Below are positions 1 through 6,766 of a stretch of 35,284 nt of DNA, one piece after another. The notes beneath the pieces are model-generated. The model was not told where the DNA came from, ran no database searches, and saw nothing but the letters and a program-made list of their open reading frames with translations. A program made the translations under genes and the position numbers. Numbering within the stretch: position 1 is the first letter of the stretch; the number at the start of each line of letters is the position of its first letter. Source of the DNA: Nitratireductor sp. XY-223 (GTDB lineage Bacteria; Pseudomonadota; Alphaproteobacteria; Rhizobiales; Rhizobiaceae); NCBI RefSeq assembly GCF_004959855.1, contig NZ_SPNT01000021.1, positions 1 to 35,284 on the forward strand, written 5' to 3'.

Positions 1-7
1 CTCCACA

Positions 8-58
8 GACATGGCGCAGGATCGGGCGACAGCAACCAGGTTGACGACATGGCGCAGG
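8..58. repeat. Two copies of a 13-bp direct repeat
   Basis: GACATGGCGCAGG occurs at 8-20 and again at 46-58, a 38-bp period. The window edge cuts the region, so I cannot tell whether more copies lie upstream. Frame 1 on the plus strand is open from base 1 to a TAA at 64-66 and ends in DDMAQAA. This could be the tail of a gene entering from the left, but 21 residues are too few to identify it. Confidence 0.5.
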
Positions 59-62
59 CCGC

Positions 63-272
63 CTAATCATGAAACCGCAACGCTGCCCGTTCCTTTTTCA
101 ACAGAGAACGGGACATCCCCTCGGCGCCGGAACGGGTGAACTCGTCGGTGTGGCAAAGACCGGTTGCCTTGATCTCGACAAGTACCTCGCCCCTTCGCGG
201 ACCTTCCAGGTTCACCTCCATGATTTCGAGTGGTTGGCCGGCTTCGACGGCAACGGCTGCTCTGGTGCGCAT
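63..272 (-). pseudogene. frmA: Truncated S-(hydroxymethyl)glutathione dehydrogenase (class III ADH), N-terminal remnant
   Basis: The first 50 residues are a canonical class III alcohol dehydrogenase start: MRTRAAVAVEAGQPLEIMEV, then EVLVEIKATGLCHTDEF with the catalytic-zinc Cys of GLCHTD, then SGA. The family continues with DPEG and the GHEGAG zinc motif. Here the frame passes through EGM into unrelated sequence and stops at residue 69 of roughly 370, so nucleotide-binding and most zinc-binding parts are absent. The start keeps an AAGGA ribosome site about 8 bases upstream. The intact enzyme oxidises the formaldehyde-glutathione adduct, which suits its place after a putative formaldehyde-releasing N-demethylase operon on the same strand. 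The break lies near 115-125. An assembly error is possible. Confidence 0.75.
86..112. terminator. Hairpin with 7-bp arms beside the broken frmA end
   Basis: CCCGTTC at 86-92 pairs exactly with GAACGGG at 106-112 around a 13-nt loop containing five Ts. No T-tract follows on either side, so this is a weak terminator candidate. It sits exactly where the frmA-like reading frame loses similarity to its family, and may have arrived with the foreign end. Confidence 0.3.
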
Positions 273-300
273 GGGAGTATCCTTCAGACTGTTATTGGAA

Positions 301-347
301 ACAGCACCCGGCAGAGGAGTTTGCTGGTTGGATCTGCCGGGTGCTGT
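301..347 (-). terminator. Perfect 15-bp inverted repeat, probable terminator after the oxygenase operon
   Basis: ACAGCACCCGGCAGA at 301-315 is exactly complementary to 333-347, with a 17-nt loop. It lies between the GST stop codon (376) and the frmA remnant start (272). On the minus strand the stem is followed by a short run (TTTCC), so rho-independent termination of the oxygenase operon is plausible though the T-tract is poor. The stem could also act in the other direction. Confidence 0.5.
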
Positions 348-375
348 GGTCGCTGACCAACGTCTTGATCAGCTG

Positions 376-1044
376 TTACGATGCCAGTTTGCTGTCTTCA
401 TCCGCGGCGGGTCCGGCCGGGAATACACCGGACATCACCGTAAAGCCCGGAATGCGCTTGAAACGGTCGCACCAGCGGCGGATAGCGGGATAGTCCATGC
501 GGGATATTCCGCCCTCCTCGGACAGGATGATGTAGGGGAAACAGGCGATGTCGGCGATCGTCGGGTGATCGCCCGGACATATCCAGTCCTGTCCGGCCTC
601 CTCTGCAAAGAAAAGGTGCTCATCGAGGATGCGGAACAGGCGATGGGCACCGGCTCGGCAGGCGCCAACATCGATGTGGGTGTAGAACAGCGCGTCATGC
701 AAACGCGCCGCCGAGGCGGTGGCCGTGATTGCGTCGGCAAAGGCAAGCCACTGGGAAACCTGGCCGAGCAGATCGGGATTGTCCCGCGGATACCACTTGC
801 CCGACCCGTCGTATTTCGAAGCAAGATAGACGAGGATTGCCTGCGCGTCCCTGAGGACGAGACCGTCATCGTCGATGACGGGCAACTGCCCGAGCGGGTT
901 GATTTTCCGGAACGCTTCCGATTTGTGCCGATTGCCGGGATAGAAGTCGACGAGTTCCGACTCGTATTCCACGCCGAGAAAGGACATCAGCAGGCGCAGC
1001 TTGTAGCAGTTACCCGAAAGTTCGTAGTCGTAAAGTCTGATCAT
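376..1044 (-). CDS. Glutathione S-transferase-like protein (NdmE-like)
   Basis: A 222-residue protein with an N-terminal thioredoxin-fold GST domain (about residues 1-80: MIRLYDYELSGNCYKLRLLM, later NPLGQLPVIDDDG) and an all-helical C-terminal domain ending in a DHPTIADIACFPY segment typical of GSTs. The start at 1044 is chosen because it has GAGG about 8 bases upstream and begins 8 bases after the reductase stop; longer frames run back inside the reductase gene. Last gene of a four-gene minus-strand operon. In Pseudomonas putida CBB5 a GST-like protein, NdmE, binds NdmC and NdmD in the 7-methylxanthine N-demethylase complex. The operon context makes that structural role the best guess here, over detoxification. 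Family is secure; role is inferred. Confidence 0.85.
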   Translation of the reverse strand: MIRLYDYELSGNCYKLRLLMSFLGVEYESELVDFYPGNRHKSEAFRKINPLGQLPVIDDDGLVLRDAQAILVYLASKYDGSGKWYPRDNPDLLGQVSQWLAFADAITATASAARLHDALFYTHIDVGACRAGAHRLFRILDEHLFFAEEAGQDWICPGDHPTIADIACFPYIILSEEGGISRMDYPAIRRWCDRFKRIPGFTVMSGVFPAGPAADEDSKLAS

Positions 1045-1052
1045 GGCGGACC

Positions 1053-2777
1053 TCAGATATCCAGGATGAGCCGATCGGATGCGGCACGCGAAACGCAGGT
1101 CATGATGGACTTGCCTTCCGCTTTTTCTTTGGGGCTCAGATAAACGTCCTGATGCAGGATTTCGCCCTCGATGACGCCACAGCGGCAGGTTCCGCACGCG
1201 CCCTGTTCGCAGGAACTCGACATGTTGATGCCGGCCTCGCGCAGCACGTCCAGAATTGTCTTGCCAGACGGCACCGTCAGGGTCATCGCCGAGCGCGCAA
1301 GATCGATCTCGAAGCTGGAGCTGTCGTCGCGTTCCGTCGTGTTCTTGAAGTATTCGAAATGGATGGCTTCGTCGGCCCAGCCGGCATCGGCGGCGATCTG
1401 CCGTGTCGCCTCGAGCATCGGGCCGGGACCGCAGATATAGACATGGCGGGCACGACCCGGGGACTTGAGGACATCGCGCAAGGTGTCGCCCGTCTCGCCG
1501 GGCGAGAGCCCTTCGTGAATGGTCACCGCATCGCCCATTTCGCCGAAGGCTTGATTGAAGGCGACGTGGGCTCCGGACTGAACGAAATAGTGGAACTCGA
1601 ACCCCAGTCCCTGGCTGTTCAGCGTGCGTGCCATGGACAGCAGTGGCGTCACGCCGATGCCGCCCGCGACGAAAACCGTGTGGGTGGCGTCACGGCGAAG
1701 CGGAAAATTGTTGCGCGGCGCCGAAATCGCCAGGACATCGCCCTTGGCGACGCCGTCATGGATGGCGACCGATCCGCCTCTGCTGTCCGGCTCGCGCTTG
1801 ACGCCGATCGTGTAGTGATCGGTCTCGCCGGGACCATTGGTCAACGAGTACTGGCGCACCAGGCCGTTCTGCAGGTGCACATCGATATGGGCGCCCGGCT
1901 GGAAGGTGGGCAACGGCCCCTTCAACGCCTCCAGCCGCAGGCTGACAATGCCCTCGGCCGTCATCGCCTTCTCGGTCACCTGGACGCGAAGCTCGGCCTG
2001 CCGGCCGTCTTCGCTGGCCGGCGGGATATCGACCAGGTCCTCGGACACTTTGGCAATGGTCACGACCATCGGCTCGGGTGTCTCCATTGAGGCGGCTGCG
2101 GCTTCGATGCGACTGCGCAACTCCTCCAGCAACCAGTTATGGTGCTTCAGTATCGCTACACGTTCGGCACCCTCCGAAGCCTGGTCGAGCAGGCCGCGAA
2201 TGACCGAGTGATTGCTGTCGCACGGTTGGACGAAAAGGCGCACAGAAGGGCCGCCGGCCGCGGTAACGATCACCGAGCCGTCCGCCTCCTCACGGCTGGT
2301 ACAGCCTTCGGCGAAAACGTAGTGCCGCAATTCCTGGGCGACCAGTTCCCGTGGCGCATTGACGGGTACGGGCCGCAGGACAGTAACCTCATCAAAACCC
2401 TCCATGTCCGGAAGTTCACCGGATGCCGTCTCGCCGGCCCAGACAAGGCCATGCACTTCCTGCGTTGGATAGCGGTGGTTGCAGATCGTGCGGGCCGGCG
2501 CATCGGCCGGATGGGCGGGGATGTAGGTGCAGCCGGCCGTGCGGTTGGCGTATCGCCAGCCGTGATACTGGCACTTCAGCTCCTTGCCGTCATTGATCCC
2601 GATCGAAAGGCGCACCCCCCGGTGCAGGCAGCGGTTCTCCCAAACATTGACGTAGCCGTCATCGGCGCGCCAGACGGCAAATTCGCGTCCCAGGAGCTTT
2701 GCCTGATATACATGGCGTTTCGGCAGGTCCGAGCTCGATGCGATCGGATACCAATGGCTGTGCATGTCGGTGGTCAT
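1053..2777 (-). CDS. Rieske / FMN-NAD(P)H reductase / plant-type ferredoxin fusion (NdmD-like)
   Basis: 574 residues with three redox modules. A Rieske domain carries C50-x-H52-x16-C69-x2-H72. A phthalate dioxygenase reductase/VanB-type flavin and NAD domain follows at about 260-480 (RQYSLT at 308-313, AGGIGVTP at 371-378, CGPGPM at 449-454). A C-terminal plant-type [2Fe-2S] ferredoxin has C523, C528, C531 and C561. Ordinary VanB-type reductases are about 320 residues and lack a Rieske centre; the extra N-terminal Rieske domain is the hallmark of NdmD of Pseudomonas putida CBB5. It should pass electrons from NAD(P)H through FMN, ferredoxin and its own Rieske cluster to the Rieske-less oxygenase subunits encoded 24 bases upstream. 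Residues 130-225 look like part of an oxygenase catalytic domain without iron ligands. AGGA lies 8 bases before the start. Confidence 0.85.
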   Translation of the reverse strand: MTTDMHSHWYPIASSSDLPKRHVYQAKLLGREFAVWRADDGYVNVWENRCLHRGVRLSIGINDGKELKCQYHGWRYANRTAGCTYIPAHPADAPARTICNHRYPTQEVHGLVWAGETASGELPDMEGFDEVTVLRPVPVNAPRELVAQELRHYVFAEGCTSREEADGSVIVTAAGGPSVRLFVQPCDSNHSVIRGLLDQASEGAERVAILKHHNWLLEELRSRIEAAAASMETPEPMVVTIAKVSEDLVDIPPASEDGRQAELRVQVTEKAMTAEGIVSLRLEALKGPLPTFQPGAHIDVHLQNGLVRQYSLTNGPGETDHYTIGVKREPDSRGGSVAIHDGVAKGDVLAISAPRNNFPLRRDATHTVFVAGGIGVTPLLSMARTLNSQGLGFEFHYFVQSGAHVAFNQAFGEMGDAVTIHEGLSPGETGDTLRDVLKSPGRARHVYICGPGPMLEATRQIAADAGWADEAIHFEYFKNTTERDDSSSFEIDLARSAMTLTVPSGKTILDVLREAGINMSSSCEQGACGTCRCGVIEGEILHQDVYLSPKEKAEGKSIMTCVSRAASDRLILDI

Positions 2778-2801
2778 CTGATTTTCCTGTCGAATTCCGG
2801 G

Positions 2802-3698
2802 TCACGCCGCTGCCGGGATCACACCGTAGGTAATCCCTTTCTTTGTCAGCCACCTGCGGTAAGCGATGGCGGATTTATCGGCGCGAATGGGTGTCTCGGC
2901 ACGCGGATCCAGCGGAAGGCGCTTGGGATACTGGTTTTCCAGGATCGGCTTGTCCTGGCCGAAAATCGTTTGCTGGAACAGGCGGATGGCGGTGTCTTCG
3001 CTCGTTTCGTCAAGCAGTGTCAGCATCATGTGCGCCCGCACATGCTCCTGATCGACCGGCTGCACGAAGACGGCGATGACATCAAAGCGGCTCTCGTCCA
3101 GCGGACTGGATTTGTAAAGAACCGAACAATAGGGATGCGGGACCCTGTAGATATAGTCGACATCGGTGCCGCCGCTGGAGGCGGCCGCCGCCATCGGCTG
3201 AAAGAACTTGCAGTTCGTCGCGACGATCTCGTCGCGCTCCTCGGAAATCTCGACCTCGTATTCCCTGACCTCCGTATGCGGCTCGGCCCCGAGAATGTCG
3301 GTATGCACATAGGGAAAGTGCCCCATATCGAGGAAATTCTCGATCGCCCTCGGCGCCGAAACGTTGACGCCGAACGTGGCGGCGTGGATGTTCCGCCGGT
3401 CCTTCTCGCCATATTCAGGGATCGGAAAAAGGTCCGGGGGCGGCGTGCCGAATGAGGTCCAGACATATCCATAGCGCTCCAGCACCGGCAGGTGGTCGGC
3501 CGGGTCGGCCGGCAGCTCCGGTTCCGTCCGCGCGGGATAGGTCCAGACGACAGGGTCCCCGGTTTCGCTTCTGGTGAACGCGACTGGATCTTCCAGCAGC
3601 ACCGTCGTTGAAATGGCACCGTCAACCGCTTCGTCGGCGGATGCGATCGCGTGCCACAGATCCAGTACGACCGGGTCCTTGCAGGTGAAACGAGACAA
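2802..3698 (-). CDS. Rieske-type oxygenase catalytic subunit without Rieske cluster, paralogue 1 (NdmC-like)
   Basis: 298 residues from a TTG start at 3698, preceded by GGGAGG with 7-base spacing; the longer frame to 3758 would run into the upstream gene and has no better site. It has the mononuclear non-haem iron motif of Rieske oxygenase alpha subunits, E120-N-x2-D124-x2-H127-x4-H132, and a QDKPILENQ segment where D249 is the probable third ligand. No CxH...CxxH Rieske motif is present: the N-terminus goes from an LDLWHAIA-like segment directly to the YGYVWTSFGTP strand that normally follows the Rieske domain. Known family logic: NdmC takes electrons from the Rieske domain of NdmD. Predicted oxidative demethylase or hydroxylase; substrate unproven. 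Only about 26 bases separate it from paralogue 2. Confidence 0.8.
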   Translation of the reverse strand: MSRFTCKDPVVLDLWHAIASADEAVDGAISTTVLLEDPVAFTRSETGDPVVWTYPARTEPELPADPADHLPVLERYGYVWTSFGTPPPDLFPIPEYGEKDRRNIHAATFGVNVSAPRAIENFLDMGHFPYVHTDILGAEPHTEVREYEVEISEERDEIVATNCKFFQPMAAAASSGGTDVDYIYRVPHPYCSVLYKSSPLDESRFDVIAVFVQPVDQEHVRAHMMLTLLDETSEDTAIRLFQQTIFGQDKPILENQYPKRLPLDPRAETPIRADKSAIAYRRWLTKKGITYGVIPAAA

Positions 3699-3724
3699 GC
3701 TTTTTCCTCCCGTGAAGTTTTGTG

Positions 3725-4576
3725 CTAGGCGGCGGGAATGGCGCCGTAGCTGACGCAATGGTCACGAAGCCATCTGCGGTAAAGGATTGCGACTTTGTCG
3801 GCGCGGATCGGCGTCTCGGCGCGCGGATCCAGAGGCAGCCGCTTCGGCAGCTGGTTTTCCAGGATCGGTTTGTCCTGCGCGAATATCAACTGCATGAACC
3901 AGCGGATATCCGGCTCGTTCATGCCCTCCTTCAGATAACACAGCATGTTGTGAACGACGCAGTCTTCCGGCCCGACCGGCTGAATGAACAGGACGATGTA
4001 GTCCTTGCGGTCCGGATAGGCCGGGTTGGTCTTGTAGAGCGACACGATATAGGGGCGATATACGCGGTACTTGTACTCGACCTCGATGCCGCCCTCCGCC
4101 GTTGGCGATGCTACCGGCTGATAGAAATAGCATTCGGTCGCGATGATCTCGTCGTCCGGCGTCAACTCGACCTGATAGGGCGCGACTTCCGTATGCGGCT
4201 CCTCGCCAAGCCAGCCGGTGTGCACGAAGGGAAAATGCCCCATATCGAGAAAGTTCTCGACAACCCGAAGTCCGGACGCCCTTACCGGGAACGAACCGCC
4301 GCTTACGACATAGCGATCCGCCTCGCCCGCTTCGGGGATCTCGATGATGTCGCGCGACGGGGTGCCGACGCAAACCCATACGAACCCGTATTTGATCTGA
4401 CTGGGCAGGACACGACCCGTTTCCTTGTGCCTGACCTCGGCGCTTCCGTCTGCGCGCAGGTTGATATCGAGTTGCTGTTCAAAGAGTTCGGCAGATTGGC
4501 GGCTATGTTGCCTGAGGTGTTCCAGGTCTGCCACCACATGCCAGTCATCGAGAAGAATCCGGTCGTGGCACGTCAT
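3725..4576 (-). CDS. Rieske-type oxygenase catalytic subunit without Rieske cluster, paralogue 2 (NdmC-like)
   Basis: 283 residues, first gene of the operon, with AGGGGAT about 8 bases before the ATG. The iron-binding motif is E107-N-x2-D111-x2-H114-x4-H119, with D235 in QDKPILENQ as the likely third ligand. The N-terminus (LLDDWHVVADLEHL, then IKYGFVWVCVGTP at about 61-73) matches the rim of a Rieske oxygenase whose cluster-binding loops are deleted. It is a clear paralogue of the next gene: the C-terminal segments share KRLPLDPRAETPIRAD exactly, while the region after residue 120, which helps form the substrate pocket in this family, differs more. Both subunits presumably use the one Rieske-reductase fusion. 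N-demethylation releasing formaldehyde is the favoured reaction by NdmC homology; other N- or O-methyl substrates remain possible. Confidence 0.8.
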   Translation of the reverse strand: MTCHDRILLDDWHVVADLEHLRQHSRQSAELFEQQLDINLRADGSAEVRHKETGRVLPSQIKYGFVWVCVGTPSRDIIEIPEAGEADRYVVSGGSFPVRASGLRVVENFLDMGHFPFVHTGWLGEEPHTEVAPYQVELTPDDEIIATECYFYQPVASPTAEGGIEVEYKYRVYRPYIVSLYKTNPAYPDRKDYIVLFIQPVGPEDCVVHNMLCYLKEGMNEPDIRWFMQLIFAQDKPILENQLPKRLPLDPRAETPIRADKVAILYRRWLRDHCVSYGAIPAA

Positions 4577-4602
4577 AGTGTGATCCCCTGTTATTTATAT
4601 GC

Positions 4603-4632
4603 GTTATGCATTTTTGTTTTTATGGTAGGCAA
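4603..4632 (-). promoter_or_regulatory. Possible sigma70-type promoter for the oxygenase operon
   Basis: Read on the minus strand, TTGCCT (plus 4627-4632) and CATAAC (plus 4603-4608) are separated by 18 bases in an AT-rich gap between divergent genes. The -10 matches the consensus at only 4 of 6 positions. The candidate operator lies just upstream of the -35. Confidence 0.3.
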
Positions 4633-4640
4633 AATGGGAA

Positions 4641-4657
4641 AGATTGCATACCAATCT
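4641..4657. promoter_or_regulatory. 17-bp palindrome, candidate GntR operator
   Basis: AGATTG-CATAC-CAATCT has perfect 6-bp arms and a 5-base spacer. It sits in the 228-bp divergent region between the oxygenase operon (starts 4576) and the GntR gene (starts 4805). Position and symmetry suit a dimeric GntR/FCD repressor controlling both directions. A second short palindrome, GAAAGACTTTC, lies at 4664-4674. Confidence 0.45.
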
Positions 4658-4804
4658 CAAAAGGAAAGACTTTCAATTTTTCCTTGATAGTTATTTGCCG
4701 GTGGTCGCGTTAGTTTTTTGGTGCGGGATTGCGGGATGCGCAATACCGGCAGTTTTTGGGGCTCGTACCCTTAAGAGATATGATCAGAAGGTAGTACCAT
4801 TGCG

Positions 4805-5512
4805 ATGGGTAACCGTTCGGATGAGATATCCAAGGTAATCACCAGAGCCATCATCAATCGAAGGCTGACGCCCGGCTGCAAGCTGAGCGAGCAGGCGCTT
4901 GCGGATGTGTTCAACGTGAGCCGGGCCGTCGTCAGGCAGGCGCTGATCCGCCTCGCCGATGACGGGCTTGTCACCGTGGAACGGCACCGCGGCGCTTTCG
5001 TATCGCGGCCGAGCCACCGCGAGGCCATGGAAATCTACGACGCGCTGACCATGCTGGAACAGGGCGTCGCTGCACAGCTCTCGGGACGCCTCGACCAGCG
5101 GGGGTGGAGCGAGTTGCGGCATCACGTGGAGCTGCAGCACAAGGCGGTCGAAGAAGGCAATGACGAACTGGCGGATCAGCTCGGCTCGCATTTTCACGTC
5201 ATCCTGGTGAAGCTGTCCCGCAACACCGTGGTTCAGGAAATGCATGCGCAGCTGATACGGCGCACGGCGCTGTTGAGGTCGCTGGTGGACAGCCGCTTCG
5301 ACTATTGCGGCCTGCTGCACGACCATTCCGAAATCATCGACCTGCTGGAGGCGGGGCGGGTCGCCAAGGCGCAGGAGCTGATCGACACCCACCATCGCAA
5401 TGTCGTCAAGGGCTACCTGATGGGCGAGAACACCGAGCAATCGATGAGTGTTCATGAAGCCCTGGAGCCTTACGTCAACGATGCGAAAACCCCGGTGAAT
5501 GCAACAAGCTGA
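4805..5512 (+). CDS. GntR-family transcriptional regulator, FadR/FCD subfamily
   Basis: 235 residues. The N-terminal winged helix-turn-helix spans about residues 8-70 (KLSEQALADVFNVSRAVVRQ, then ALIRLADDGLVTVERHRGAFV). An all-helical FCD effector domain follows at about 78-215, with histidines in GSHFHVIL and the HHRNVV segment that commonly bind metal and ligand in this subfamily. It faces the oxygenase operon and is followed 82 bases later by the BMP transporter operon, so it probably senses the imported substrate or a demethylated product and controls both. The ribosome site is weak (only AGAAGG some 13 bases upstream), which suggests low expression. A 12-bp palindrome, CGCGAAATCGCG, lies at 5522-5533 just after it. 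Confidence 0.88.
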   Translation: MGNRSDEISKVITRAIINRRLTPGCKLSEQALADVFNVSRAVVRQALIRLADDGLVTVERHRGAFVSRPSHREAMEIYDALTMLEQGVAAQLSGRLDQRGWSELRHHVELQHKAVEEGNDELADQLGSHFHVILVKLSRNTVVQEMHAQLIRRTALLRSLVDSRFDYCGLLHDHSEIIDLLEAGRVAKAQELIDTHHRNVVKGYLMGENTEQSMSVHEALEPYVNDAKTPVNATS

Positions 5513-5594
5513 GGAGGACCACGCGAAATCGCGCACCGCACCCGACAAGGGAGCCAACAAACAAGAAAAACGCGAAACATGAGGGAGAGAGACA

Positions 5595-6689
5595 ATGAAA
5601 CGCGTAACCAGAAGAGATGTGCTGAAATACGGCTCGGCAGCGGGTCTGGCGGCCGGACTGTCCGGTCTGCCGTCCATCGGACAAGCCGCGGATGTATTGA
5701 AAGTCGGAGCGGTCTACGTATCGCCAGTCTCCGAGATCGGATGGACCAAACAGCACAGTCTCGGCATCGAAGCCATCCAGGAGGAATTCGGCGACAATGT
5801 CGAGGTAACCGTCATCGACAACATATTCCGCCCCCAGGATGCCGAACGCGTCTTTCGCGAACTGGCCGCCTCGGGCAATCACCTGATTTTCGGGACCAGC
5901 TTCTCGCACGGAACCCCGATGCAGAAAGTCGCGCCGCGCTTCCCCAAGGTGGCTTTCGAGCACTGTTCCGGCATCAAGCATCTGAAAAACCTCGGCACCT
6001 TCGAGGCCAAGTATTTTGAAGGCTGCTATGTGGCCGGCGTGCTCGCTGGCCATGTGTCGAAGTCCGCCAAGATCGGATTCATCGGCGGGTTCCCGATACC
6101 CGACATCGTCGGACCGGCAAACGCGCTGCTGCGCGGTGCGCAGAGCGTTAACCCGGACACCACCTGCAACGTCATCTTCCTGAACTCCTGGTTCGATCCG
6201 GGCAAGGAGAAGGAGGCGGCCAAGACGCTGGTCTCGCAGGGTTGCGATGTGATCTGCTCCATGACCGACACGGCCACCGGCGTCCAGGTCGCCGGCGAGA
6301 ACGATGTCTGGTCGGTGGGCTATGCCAGCGACATGGCGAACTTCGGCAATGGCAAGCATCTGACCGCCTTCACCCTGAACTGGGCGCCGGTCTACGTTCA
6401 GGCCGCCAAGGATGTCGCCGCCGGCACCTGGCAATCCACGGAACGCTGGCAGGGACTGTCGGACGGCGTCGTTCGCATGTCGCCTTTCAACGCGGATCTG
6501 CCGGGCGAAGCCGTCAGCGCCGCGCAAAAGGCGCAGGACGAGATCATCGCCGGAACGCTGCACCCATTCGCGGGCGAGCTGAAGGATCAGGGCGGCGGTG
6601 TGAGGGTCGAAGCGGGCGGCGTCCTGTCGGATGGCGACATTCGCAGCTTTGACTGGTTCGTTGAAGGTGTGATCGGCAACCTCGGTTAG
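5595..6689 (+). CDS. BMP-family ABC transporter substrate-binding protein, Tat-exported
   Basis: 364 residues. The N-terminus carries a twin-arginine signal (TRRDVLKYGSAAGLAAGLSG, about residues 4-23) with likely cleavage after GQA near residue 31, so the protein is folded in the cytoplasm and exported to the periplasm. The mature part matches the basic membrane protein (BMP/PnrA) family: VYVSPVSEIGWTKQH near the start, FEAKYFEGCYVAGVLAG and KIGFIGGFPIPDI in the middle, and a MTDTATGVQVA segment. Characterised BMP proteins bind purine nucleosides, and relatives serve purine or riboside ABC importers. With the downstream ATPase and two permeases it forms a complete importer. Its link to the adjacent N-demethylase-type operon suggests an N-methylpurine or related heterocycle as cargo (inference). 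GGGAGAGAGA precedes the ATG. Confidence 0.9.
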   Translation: MKRVTRRDVLKYGSAAGLAAGLSGLPSIGQAADVLKVGAVYVSPVSEIGWTKQHSLGIEAIQEEFGDNVEVTVIDNIFRPQDAERVFRELAASGNHLIFGTSFSHGTPMQKVAPRFPKVAFEHCSGIKHLKNLGTFEAKYFEGCYVAGVLAGHVSKSAKIGFIGGFPIPDIVGPANALLRGAQSVNPDTTCNVIFLNSWFDPGKEKEAAKTLVSQGCDVICSMTDTATGVQVAGENDVWSVGYASDMANFGNGKHLTAFTLNWAPVYVQAAKDVAAGTWQSTERWQGLSDGVVRMSPFNADLPGEAVSAAQKAQDEIIAGTLHPFAGELKDQGGGVRVEAGGVLSDGDIRSFDWFVEGVIGNLG

Positions 6690-6766
6690 TTCCGCAAGAT
6701 CACGCAATTCGCCCGGGCCGGCAAGTCCGGCTCGGGCGGCACCGTCCAGACAAAGGCAACCGCGCT

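Noticed and set aside
1152-3455. Long plus-strand open frames opposite the oxygenase operon
   Set aside because: They are antisense to genes with clear motifs, have no family features or ribosome sites, and are the expected by-product of high-GC codon use.
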